This document shows, in pieces, positions 6,419 through 12,379 of a stretch of DNA of 13,109 nucleotides. The position numbers and the translations under genes are program-made. How positions within the stretch are numbered: position 1 is the stretch's first letter; each line of letters opens with the position of its first letter. Origin of the DNA: Dehalococcoidia bacterium (GTDB lineage: Bacteria; Chloroflexota; Dehalococcoidia; Lucifugimonadales; UBA3495); contig JAJDXU010000246.1 in NCBI GenBank assembly GCA_022823105.1, positions 1-13,109 of the forward strand, in the 5' to 3' direction. Under the pieces are notes generated by a model, which saw nothing but the letters and a program-made list of their open reading frames with translations, ran no database searches and had not been told where the DNA came from.

Positions 6419-6816
6419 TCCAGCACCCCCTTGCGCCACCCGTAGATCACCGCGAAGAACAGCATCGCGAGGAAAAGAATCATCGCATAGAACGGGATTG
6501 GATTCCCCGCCGCTTGCTCCTTGATGAACACCACCGCCCACGGGAAGAGGAACACCGCTTCGACGTCGAATATGAGAAAGAGGATGGCAAAGATGTAGAA
6601 GCGGATGTTGATGTTCGACCACGCAAATGGCGTGGGCGGAATGCCACACTCGTAGGTGGTGAGCTTCTCGGCAGACCGGCGGCGCGCAGAAAGCAGTTGA
6701 GAGCCGGCAAACATCGCTCCGATGGCGGCCAGGGCAATCACGATTGCGATCACGACTGCCAGCCAGTTGGCAGCGTATGCTGCAGGATCAAAGATCTGGA
6801 GGATGGGAATTGTCAT
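6406..6816 (-). CDS. nuoA: NADH-quinone oxidoreductase subunit A (NuoA)
   Basis: Membrane subunit (ND3 homologue) at the junction of the two arms and first gene of the operon. The 136-residue protein has three hydrophobic segments (about 17-43, 71-98 and 108-126). The loop YECGIPPTPFAWSNINIRFY carries the conserved YECG cysteine loop, and FDVEAVFLFPWAV supplies the acidic residues of the second helix. Length is normal for the family. The ATG at 6814-6816 lies about 39 nt below the predicted transcription start; there is no clear Shine-Dalgarno sequence in front of it. The gene overlaps nuoB by 13 bp. Confidence 0.96.
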   Translation of the reverse strand: MTIPILQIFDPAAYAANWLAVVIAIVIALAAIGAMFAGSQLLSARRRSAEKLTTYECGIPPTPFAWSNINIRFYIFAILFLIFDVEAVFLFPWAVVFIKEQAAGNPIPFYAMILFLAMLFFAVIYGWRKGVLDWQK

Positions 6817-6861
6817 AACGCTAAAGCGACTGCACGAGTGTTCATGAGTTCAAACTAAAAC

Positions 6862-6890
6862 ATCGTAGCAACGGCCCTTCGACGTGTCAA
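6862..6890 (-). promoter_or_regulatory. Sigma-70-type promoter of the nuo operon
   Basis: On the minus strand, TTGACA (6885-6890, perfect -35) is separated by exactly 17 nt from TACGAT (6862-6867, 4 of 6 matches to the -10). The -35 box begins 1 bp after the stop codon of the CinA/nucleotidylyltransferase gene, and the predicted start near 6855 leaves a leader of about 39 nt before nuoA. Position, spacing and match make this the best promoter in the window. I see no operator-like dyad inside it. Confidence 0.72.
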
Positions 6891-6891
6891 A

Positions 6892-8034
6892 CTACCGGGT
6901 GTTGCGAATGGCCGTGGACGAAACGTCGGCGCGGAACGATTCCTCGGGCAAGTTCGCGAACAGCGGTTGGAAACCGCTCGGCAAATCGATATCACCCAGG
7001 GTGCGAAACACGCCATGCTCGTCGGCGCGGCCGGCCACGAGGAACCTGCTCCCGGCGCCCCACATCTCGGCCAACGCGGTGAGCATCGCAGTTTGAGAAT
7101 TGTCATAGTAGCGCGGCTGGATCAACCGGGTGGCCGTATCCCATCCGATGACAAAGGCGCAACCGGGAAACAGTTGGGCTTTCTTGTGGAATGTTTCGGC
7201 CCGGGTCAGGACCACGGTCCCGATTCCCTGGAACTGGTCGACCCGGCGCCGGATTTCCTCAGCCTCCAACGGAGGTTTGTCAACATTCACTACCGAGAGT
7301 TCAAAGGCGACGGGATTCGCAAGCACGCGCTTTGCGGCGGCGGCAAGCTCAATGTGTCCCTGGTGCAGCGGATTGAACGACCCTGGGAGCAAGGCGGCGG
7401 GAGGTTCGGCGTCAACCACCGCGGCGCCGTCAGGACGAACTACCACCCAATCGGCATAGCCATCCAGAAGTCGCTGGACGGGGTCCGAGTGTGAATCCGT
7501 TTCCGTTGTCAGGGTCTCGGCGGGCGACAGGCTCAAATTAATCTCGGCATCCACGGCGGAGGCGCGGGCCAATGCGGCGATGACAAGTCGGCTGACGACG
7601 TCCTCCTCGCCGGCGCGATCCCTCAGACCCTTTTCCAACACCAGGGTGTCGGTGGTGACGCGGTGCGAGTCCCAGGTGGAGACGAACGCCCGGTGGTCGC
7701 CCCGTTTGGTGCGGTCGGTGGCGATGGTTGCGGTGCAGCTCAGGCCGATTATTGGAACGTCGGACTCGCGCAGGGACATGCCCCGGAGCCAGGCCGACCG
7801 GGCCATCCGCACGGCGGTGTCGGCGGAAACAGTCTGATCCGGGGCATAGCCGCCCAGGAAATCGGTCATCGCGCGGTACCCGTAAGGCACCCGGGTCTCC
7901 AGGACGGTGCGGGAAGCGCCGCCAACCCCCAGCAGCCACGCCAGGGCGTAGTTACCAGCCCCAGCCACCGCCAACACGGACTGCTCCGGGGTGTCGTGGA
8001 TTCGAGCGACTACGTCGGCAATATCTGCTTCCAT
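6892..8034 (-). CDS. Two-domain protein: CinA/PncC-like N-terminus and HxGH nucleotidylyltransferase
   Basis: The 380-residue protein has a CinA-C/PncC-like first half (about 1-165: VLAVAGAGNYALAWLLGV, GGASRTVLETRVPY, SCTATIATDRTKRGDHRAF). The second half resembles NadD/NMN adenylyltransferases: LLPGSFNPLHQGHIEL with H224-x-x-H227, KPPLEAEEIRRRV, LFPGCAFVIGWDT and the C-terminal SSTAIR (372-377). The HxGH and SSTxIR signatures bind the nucleotide triphosphate. In the first half the PncC catalytic Ser-x-Thr-Gly-Gly element is replaced by AGAGNYA, so nicotinamide-nucleotide deamidation is doubtful. From memory, an uncharacterised plant protein shares this layout. An NAD-related or other nucleotide-transfer reaction is inferred; substrate unknown. 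ATG at 8032-8034; ribosome binding site is moderate. It lies directly upstream of the nuo promoter. Confidence 0.85.
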   Translation of the reverse strand: MEADIADVVARIHDTPEQSVLAVAGAGNYALAWLLGVGGASRTVLETRVPYGYRAMTDFLGGYAPDQTVSADTAVRMARSAWLRGMSLRESDVPIIGLSCTATIATDRTKRGDHRAFVSTWDSHRVTTDTLVLEKGLRDRAGEEDVVSRLVIAALARASAVDAEINLSLSPAETLTTETDSHSDPVQRLLDGYADWVVVRPDGAAVVDAEPPAALLPGSFNPLHQGHIELAAAAKRVLANPVAFELSVVNVDKPPLEAEEIRRRVDQFQGIGTVVLTRAETFHKKAQLFPGCAFVIGWDTATRLIQPRYYDNSQTAMLTALAEMWGAGSRFLVAGRADEHGVFRTLGDIDLPSGFQPLFANLPEESFRADVSSTAIRNTR

Positions 8035-8139
8035 GGTGATACTCGCCTGCTGTCAGGTGGAGACTTCAGTGAGGGACCAACCGACCGTAAACCGGGGTTG
8101 GCCGACGGCGGGACTCCGCACGGGATTGTGTCCTCACAC

Positions 8140-8167
8140 GTTATCCGTTCAGGGAACAATTTCCCAA
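8140..8167 (-). promoter_or_regulatory. Candidate promoter with overlapping dyad before the CinA/nucleotidylyltransferase gene
   Basis: In the 197-bp gap between 8034 and 8232, the minus strand reads TTGGGA (8162-8167), 16 nt, then GATAAC (8140-8145), four of six matches in each box. A small dyad, GGGAA-N4-TTCCC (8152-8165), overlaps the -35 side and the spacer and could be an operator. Both signals are weak individually. The leader would be about 100 nt. Nothing else convincing was seen in the gap. Confidence 0.3.
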
Positions 8168-8231
8168 AATGATGGAACCGTGCGCACCCCTCGGCAAGCG
8201 CCCGCCGGCGTTTCAGGACGGGCACATTCTA

Positions 8232-8852
8232 TCATCTGCGTGGCTGGCGGGATTGGGTCCTTTCCAGCCACGGGGACGGGTCTATTTCCCCCATCGTTTC
8301 GAGGGAAACGTCGATTTCGCCGGCGATTTTCCGGTCCCACTCGTCAGCCCAACGCTGCGGCAAACGGGGCCTCGCGTCGCGCCAGTTCATCCTTTCGCCC
8401 CCGTTGGTTCGCGCCGCAATCACCTCGACCAGAAACGCCGTCATGTCGCCCCCGTCCATGGCGTTGACGACGCGGCAATCCAGAAATCCGAAGCTGCCGT
8501 GGATCAGCGGGCTCCCGGTGGCTGCGGTCGAATACGCAAGCGTCTCAAATTTGTCGGCGTCGCGGCCCGACCGCATGCCCAGTTCCCAGATCAGGGGCAA
8601 CTGAGCATCGCTCAGGAAATTCACGGCCAGTACACCGCTGGCCGCAATGAGATCATGGGTGAAATTGGTGCGGTAGATCTGGACAATCAACCGGGGGCGA
8701 TGGAGCACTATCGAGGCAGAAGTAATCGCCACCGCAATCTGGGCGTTGAGCCTGTCGCCGGACCGGGTGGATACCGCCGCCAACGGCGCGGTCAAACCGG
8801 CCAGCATGGGGCCGCAGTCCGCAGGGTCGATGTCGGGTGCGCGAGCAGGCAT
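8232..8852 (-). CDS. Flavin-reductase-like FMN-binding split-barrel protein
   Basis: The 206-residue protein looks like the flavin reductase-like domain family. It shows an N-terminal PLAAVSTRSGDRLNAQIAVAITSAS, then HRPRLIVQIYRTNFTHDLI, SGVLAVNFLSDAQ and, further on, SPLIHGSFGFLDCRVVN; these correspond to the FMN-binding strands, the xTN-x-hydrophobic segment and the DCxV strand of the family. Members reduce free FMN/FAD with NAD(P)H for partner monooxygenases, or act on other substrates. The last 45 residues are charged and lie outside the core domain. The ATG (8850-8852) has no clear ribosome binding site. It follows the TolB-like gene by 38 bp on the same strand, so the two may be co-transcribed. 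The exact reaction cannot be read from sequence. Confidence 0.75.
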   Translation of the reverse strand: MPARAPDIDPADCGPMLAGLTAPLAAVSTRSGDRLNAQIAVAITSASIVLHRPRLIVQIYRTNFTHDLIAASGVLAVNFLSDAQLPLIWELGMRSGRDADKFETLAYSTAATGSPLIHGSFGFLDCRVVNAMDGGDMTAFLVEVIAARTNGGERMNWRDARPRLPQRWADEWDRKIAGEIDVSLETMGEIDPSPWLERTQSRQPRR

Positions 8853-8890
8853 GTTTGGGGCGTTAGCTTTTCCGGGAGACGACCGGCCGC

Positions 8891-9934
8891 CTACCAGGTG
8901 GGTTGAAAGTCCATCGATTCGCTGGTGGTGAGCCTCGTCTGCTCGTCACCGTCGCCCTTCATATACAGGATTTCCGAATTGCCGTATGCGTAGGAGGCGA
9001 ACACTATCATGTCGCCCTCGCTCGACCAATCAGGCATCAAATCGTCGGCGGTGTTATACGTGAGTTGTTGAATATCTTCACCATCCACCCGCACTGTGAA
9101 AATTTCGGACTGGTCGTCATACCGCACTACGAAAGCTAAACGGCGGCCATCGGCGGACCATGAGGGAGAAGTCTCGTCGTATTCACTGTGGGCGACGGCT
9201 TCCTCGTCGGTGTCCTCGGCCCAGTCGTCGGACTTGGTCGGGCGCAGCACGAACAGATCGCGCCCCTCTCCCATGTCGCGCAGGAAAGCGATGCGGTCAC
9301 CCTTGGGAGACCAAACCGGGTTGCTGTCGGGGCCGTCGGTCAACTCGATGAGGTTGACTCCGGTGGGATTGCGGAGGAGCAGGCCGTCATGTCCATCCCG
9401 CGTGAAAACCAGCCATTGGCCGTCTGGCGACCAATCACCCACCTGCTCCCTCTCATCGCTGAACATGAGCCGGGTTTGCCCGCCGGTGGCTATGTCGACC
9501 ATATATATGTCGGGGGAACCGTCCACATCTGATACGTACGCCACCCGGTCGGCCTCGGGAGACCAGACCGGTGGTTGGTCCTGGTCAATCCCCGACACAA
9601 GGAGTTCGGTTTGCTCGGATTCGACGTCGTAAAGCATCAGCAGGGGAATTTCGCCGCCGGCGACCCAGGCAAGATACCGTTGCCCTGGGGACCAGCTGAC
9701 CGACTTGGCGTCGGCATTGCGGGGCGAGATTCTGACCGGATCATCATCGTCAAGTTCGTCGATCCAAACCCTGGCGTTTTCTCCATCCGTGGAGATGTAA
9801 GCAACCGAAGAACCGCCGCCGCCGCCGAACAAATTGCCGACGAAGCATCCGGTCGTGAGCATGAGACACATTGTCGCCAACAACGCCATTCCAAGGTGCG
9901 ATAGACCTCGAGAAGTCAGTGTATGCAGTGCCAT
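8891..9934 (-). CDS. TolB-like beta-propeller protein with PD40 repeats, probable lipoprotein
   Basis: The 347-residue protein has an N-terminal hydrophobic signal (about 11-28) ending in LTTGC (C30), an imperfect lipobox with Thr instead of Leu/Val at -3, followed by a five-Gly linker. The rest is six PD40/WD40-like repeats with the WSPxG-R-hydrophobic-A-hydrophobic pattern (for example VWSPEADRVAYVSD, DWSPDGQWLVFTRD, VWSPKGDRIAFLRD, SWSADGRRLAFVV), and a final QPTW that could close the propeller with the first N-terminal strands, giving seven blades. TolB-like proteins are extracytoplasmic binding propellers; without tolA/pal nearby a Tol role is not implied. I chose the ATG at 9932-9934 because AGGGA (9941-9945) lies 6 nt before it; an ATG at 9976 lacks one. 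Repeats are Asp-rich. Confidence 0.85.
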   Translation of the reverse strand: MALHTLTSRGLSHLGMALLATMCLMLTTGCFVGNLFGGGGGSSVAYISTDGENARVWIDELDDDDPVRISPRNADAKSVSWSPGQRYLAWVAGGEIPLLMLYDVESEQTELLVSGIDQDQPPVWSPEADRVAYVSDVDGSPDIYMVDIATGGQTRLMFSDEREQVGDWSPDGQWLVFTRDGHDGLLLRNPTGVNLIELTDGPDSNPVWSPKGDRIAFLRDMGEGRDLFVLRPTKSDDWAEDTDEEAVAHSEYDETSPSWSADGRRLAFVVRYDDQSEIFTVRVDGEDIQQLTYNTADDLMPDWSSEGDMIVFASYAYGNSEILYMKGDGDEQTRLTTSESMDFQPTW

Positions 9935-10002
9935 TTTAATTCCCTGTTTCGTTCCGTATATCCAAAAGAAAAGCATCCAACTACATCGTCCACCATCAGC
10001 CG

Positions 10003-10008
10003 ATTATA
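10003..10008 (-). promoter_or_regulatory. TATAAT -10 box for the TolB-like gene
   Basis: The minus strand carries a perfect TATAAT, about 69 nt upstream of the chosen ATG at 9934, giving a leader of about 60 nt. No good -35 is found at 16-18 nt; TTGCGC sits 20 nt away. A CGCAAG-N5-CTTGCG dyad (10030-10046) covers where the -35 region would be, so an activator could be involved. Confidence 0.42.
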
Positions 10009-10029
10009 GCGATGGCCGAATCCGATTTG

Positions 10030-10046
10030 CGCAAGGGGCGCTTGCG
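10030..10046. promoter_or_regulatory. Inverted repeat in the divergent control region
   Basis: CGCAAG, GGGCG, CTTGCG form a 6-bp perfect dyad with a 5-nt centre, overlapped on the left by the 8-bp palindrome TTGCGCAA (10027-10034). It lies in the 233-bp gap between the divergent TolB-like and HIT genes, next to the TATAAT box of the former. A regulator-binding site is a reasonable guess; chance occurrence in GC-rich DNA cannot be excluded. Confidence 0.3.
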
Positions 10047-10108
10047 GATTGCGGGCATTACCGCGACCGGAACAGAGTGGCTCTGAGTGCAAAGCTGTCC
10101 GGATGCGT

Positions 10109-10114
10109 TACAAT
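10109..10114 (+). promoter_or_regulatory. TACAAT -10 box for the HIT-domain gene
   Basis: TACAAT matches the -10 consensus at five of six positions and lies 54 bp before the HIT gene's ATG. The -35 region at the proper distance (around 10085-10092, GAGTGCAA) is poor. It is the best candidate for driving the plus-strand genes. Confidence 0.33.
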
Positions 10115-10167
10115 CGGCGGCAATTTGAACCCGGAGCCGTGCGAAACCGCGCACGAAGTACGCACCA

Positions 10168-10527
10168 ATGACGAACCAACCGAGCGCTCCTGAATCGAAC
10201 GCCCCGTACTGCGTTTTCTGCGAGATAGTGGCGGGGCGCGAGCCTGCCCGCATCCGCTACATGGACAACGACATCATAGCCATCGTCAACCGTTTGACGT
10301 GGGTTCCGATCATGCTGCTGGTGATGCCGCGCCGGCACATGTCTCAACTCGACATGTGCAGCAGCGGGTTGCTGACCCGGCTGGGCGATGTGGCGGCCAC
10401 GCTGGGATGCATGTACTGCCCGAACGGTTTTCGCATCCTGTCGAATTTCGGCTATGATGGACTGCAAAGCCAATCCCACGGACATCTGCACGTAATCGGA
10501 GGGCAATTCCTCGGGCATTACGCATGA
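10168..10527 (+). CDS. HIT-domain (histidine triad) nucleotide-binding protein
   Basis: The 119-residue protein is a small histidine-triad protein. The active-site motif is H104-x-H106-x-H108 in SHGHLHVIGG; the middle histidine acts as nucleophile on the phosphate of nucleoside phosphoramidates or dinucleotide polyphosphates in this family. The N-terminus has C15-x2-C18 (YCVFCEIVAGREPA), as in HINT proteins, where these two cysteines can bind zinc. MPRRHMSQL (53-61) corresponds to the conserved PxxH region. The protein is cytoplasmic, with no signal or membrane segment. Its ATG is preceded by only a weak purine stretch (GAAG). The enoyl-CoA hydratase-like gene starts 54 bp downstream. The physiological substrate is unknown. 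Confidence 0.9.
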   Translation: MTNQPSAPESNAPYCVFCEIVAGREPARIRYMDNDIIAIVNRLTWVPIMLLVMPRRHMSQLDMCSSGLLTRLGDVAATLGCMYCPNGFRILSNFGYDGLQSQSHGHLHVIGGQFLGHYA

Positions 10528-10581
10528 TTCCGGAGGCGATCAGACAAGCATTTCCGAGGTCAGAAAGGAGAGCGGACCCCA

Positions 10582-11370
10582 ATGCCTGAAACCATTCTTT
10601 ATGAGAAAACCGGCGTCGACAACCATGTGGCGATCATCACGCTGAACAGACCGGAGGCATCCAACGCGATCAACCGGCAGTTGCGGAGGGAACTCCAGGA
10701 AGTCATCAACCACTTCGACCATGAGGACGATGAAGCGTGGGTAGCGGTCATCACCGGGTCCGGGCGAAATTTCTGCGCGGGCCGGGATCTGAAGGAGCGG
10801 GCCGCCGACAACGCCGAGGGAGTGCAGGCGCGCGCGGAAAACAGCATGTCGCCCAACAAACCCCACATGTGGGAACGCCCGGCGAAACCGCTCGTGGCCG
10901 CCGTGAACGGAGCCGCCGCCGCCGGCGGCTGGTCCATCGCGCAGATGTGCGACGTCCGCCTGGCGGCTGACAATGCCCGCCTCGGGATTACGGAAACGAA
11001 ATGGAGCCTGATGCCGCCGTTCGCGGTGGAACTGACCAAGATGATCGGCATCTCTAATGTCCTGGAGTTGGTGATGACGGCGGACCTGCTGCCCGCCGAG
11101 CGCGTCAAGGAGATGGGGTTCCTCAATAAGGTGGTACCGGCGGACGAGCTCGTGCCGGAAGCCATCAAGATGGCGGAGAGCATCGCGGCGAACGCTCCGC
11201 TGGCCGTGCGTACCATCAAGGACCTGGCGTACAGCAGCCTGGACATGTCGATCGCCGAGATCAGCGCCAAGACCTACGTGGCGTACGACTACATTTTGAC
11301 CACGGACGACAGCAAGGAGGGCCCCCGGGCGTTCTCGGAAAAGCGTCGGCCCAACTGGCAACTGAAATAG
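10582..11370 (+). CDS. Enoyl-CoA hydratase/isomerase (crotonase) family protein
   Basis: The 262-residue protein is a complete crotonase-fold, CoA-ester-acting enzyme. It shows LNRPEASNAIN (21-31), the oxyanion-hole segment FCAGRDL (64-70), VNGAAAAGGWSIAQMCDVRLA (108-128) and the C-terminal EGPRAFSEKRRPNW (246-259). In rat crotonase two glutamates (E144 and E164) carry out hydration; by alignment the first position is Ser118, while the second is Glu138 (LGITET). With one glutamate missing, plain enoyl-CoA hydration is doubtful; isomerase, dehydratase, hydrolase or other crotonase chemistry is possible. The ATG is preceded by AAAGGAG (10564-10570) at 11 nt. An alpha/beta hydrolase gene follows after 60 bp, so a shared catabolic path is likely but unproven. 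Confidence 0.92.
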   Translation: MPETILYEKTGVDNHVAIITLNRPEASNAINRQLRRELQEVINHFDHEDDEAWVAVITGSGRNFCAGRDLKERAADNAEGVQARAENSMSPNKPHMWERPAKPLVAAVNGAAAAGGWSIAQMCDVRLAADNARLGITETKWSLMPPFAVELTKMIGISNVLELVMTADLLPAERVKEMGFLNKVVPADELVPEAIKMAESIAANAPLAVRTIKDLAYSSLDMSIAEISAKTYVAYDYILTTDDSKEGPRAFSEKRRPNWQLK

Positions 11371-11416
11371 GCGGATGGCGTCGCTCGCGCCGAATAAGCA
11401 ACCAATCTCGAATCAC

Positions 11417-11422
11417 AAGGAG
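11417..11422 (+). promoter_or_regulatory. AAGGAG ribosome binding site that fixes the hydrolase start
   Basis: AAGGAG lies 8 nt before the ATG at 11431. It overlaps an in-frame GTG at 11422, which could otherwise be taken as the start, so the ATG is preferred. Confidence 0.85.
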
Positions 11423-11430
11423 TGGCAACC

Positions 11431-12273
11431 ATGACGACCCAAGTTCAACCAACCAGCAAAACCGTAACCGCCAACGGGATCAACATCCACTATCTGGACT
11501 GGGGAACCGAAGGCAAGCCGCCGATAGTCCTGCTGCATGGGCTGCGGGGGCACGCCCGCGTCTGGGAGGATGTGGCCGAGGCGCTGTGCGGCGATTACCA
11601 CGTGTACTCCATGGATCAGCGCGGCAGGGGAGACACGGACCACGCCCCCGGAGGGGACTATTCCACGGATGCCTTCGTGGCGGACCTGGCCGGGTTCCTG
11701 GACGCCGTCGGGTTGGACAAGTTCATCCTGTTCGGCCACTCAATGGGCGGGCGGAACAGCATGGCGTTCGCCGGGAAATACCCGGAACGGCTCGAGGGGC
11801 TGTGCATCGTGGACATCGGCCCGAAAATCGAACCGGCCGGCGGAAATCGGATCACTGAGGAACTGCGAGCCCTGCCGCCCCAGTTCGACAATTTCGAGGA
11901 CGCCCTGGCACACGTCCAGACGGGCAACAGGTTCGCCTCCGAACCGGTGATGCGGCGCCGGCTCACGGGCCAGACGCAGACGCTTCCGGACGGAAAGCTC
12001 GGATGGAAGTTCGACCCCGAGATTCGAGAGCAGCGCATTAACGGGACCGCGGCGCCGGCAGTCGACCTGTGGCCGGCCCTGGAGCGGATCACCTGCCCCA
12101 CGCTGGTGGTGCGGGGTAAGGAAACGGACCTCCTGCCCAGGGAATCGGCCCAGCAGATGATCGATACTCTGGCCCAGGGCACGTTGGTCGAAATTGAGCG
12201 CGCCGGCCACATGGTTTTCGAGGACAACCCGTCGGACTTCATCGCCGCGGTACAGGACTGGTTGAACTCGTAG
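11431..12273 (+). CDS. Alpha/beta hydrolase fold protein
   Basis: The 280-residue protein is a typical soluble alpha/beta hydrolase. HGLRGHARVW (36-45) gives the HG oxyanion region; the nucleophile elbow is GHSMGG with Ser104; the acid is probably Asp233 in LVVRGKETDLLP; the base is His260 in AGHMVFEDNP. The cap domain lies between about 131 and 210 and includes MRRRLTGQTQTL. All triad members are present, so the enzyme should be active, but substrate (ester, C-C bond or lactone) cannot be read. Nucleophile Ser rules out the Asp-type dehalogenases and epoxide hydrolases. It follows the crotonase-family gene by 60 bp on the same strand, and a GC-rich hairpin comes 24 bp after its stop. Confidence 0.93.
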   Translation: MTTQVQPTSKTVTANGINIHYLDWGTEGKPPIVLLHGLRGHARVWEDVAEALCGDYHVYSMDQRGRGDTDHAPGGDYSTDAFVADLAGFLDAVGLDKFILFGHSMGGRNSMAFAGKYPERLEGLCIVDIGPKIEPAGGNRITEELRALPPQFDNFEDALAHVQTGNRFASEPVMRRRLTGQTQTLPDGKLGWKFDPEIREQRINGTAAPAVDLWPALERITCPTLVVRGKETDLLPRESAQQMIDTLAQGTLVEIERAGHMVFEDNPSDFIAAVQDWLNS

Positions 12274-12296
12274 GCGGAAGTGACAGGAAAACGCGG

Positions 12297-12321
12297 AGCG
12301 GCCCGGCTTGCCCGGGCCGCT
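12297..12321 (+). terminator. GC-rich 10-bp perfect hairpin after the hydrolase gene
   Basis: AGCGGCCCGG, loop CTTGC, CCGGGCCGCT form a perfect 10-bp stem with nine G-C pairs, 24 bp after the hydrolase stop. It is not followed by a U-tract on the plus strand (AUGCUACAAUCCC), so if it terminates it does so without the classical tail. It may instead protect the 3' end of the upstream mRNA. On the opposite strand it is followed by GCGTTTTCC, a short T-run, but no minus-strand gene ends there. Confidence 0.5.
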
Positions 12322-12322
12322 A

Positions 12323-12331
12323 TGCTACAAT
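12323..12331 (+). promoter_or_regulatory. Extended -10 promoter element before the LLM oxidoreductase
   Basis: TGCTACAAT fits the extended -10 pattern TGnTATAAT with one mismatch, and begins 1 bp after the hairpin. No -35 is visible (the region is the hairpin itself), which is common for extended -10 promoters. Leader to the ATG at 12380 would be about 42 nt. Together with the hairpin it suggests that the LLM gene forms a separate transcription unit. Confidence 0.45.
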
Positions 12332-12379
12332 CCCGCCACATCCACGCTGACATGCGCCTGCCGTTGAGGATTCGCGACC

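Noticed and set aside
6419..6649. Upstream extension of the nuoB reading frame (first 77 codons)
   Set aside because: It is nuoA read in another frame; a TTG with a strong AAGGGGG site lies at the nuoA/nuoB overlap.
8891..9934. A Tol-Pal system component
   Set aside because: No tolA, tolQ, tolR or pal gene is nearby; PD40 propellers occur in many unrelated settings.
9935..9976. Upstream ATG for the TolB-like gene at 9976
   Set aside because: No ribosome binding site, and the downstream ATG at 9934 has AGGGA at 6 nt and gives a normal signal peptide.
10540..11361. Minus-strand open frame opposite the crotonase-family gene
   Set aside because: The plus-strand protein is a clear crotonase; the opposite frame has no motif.
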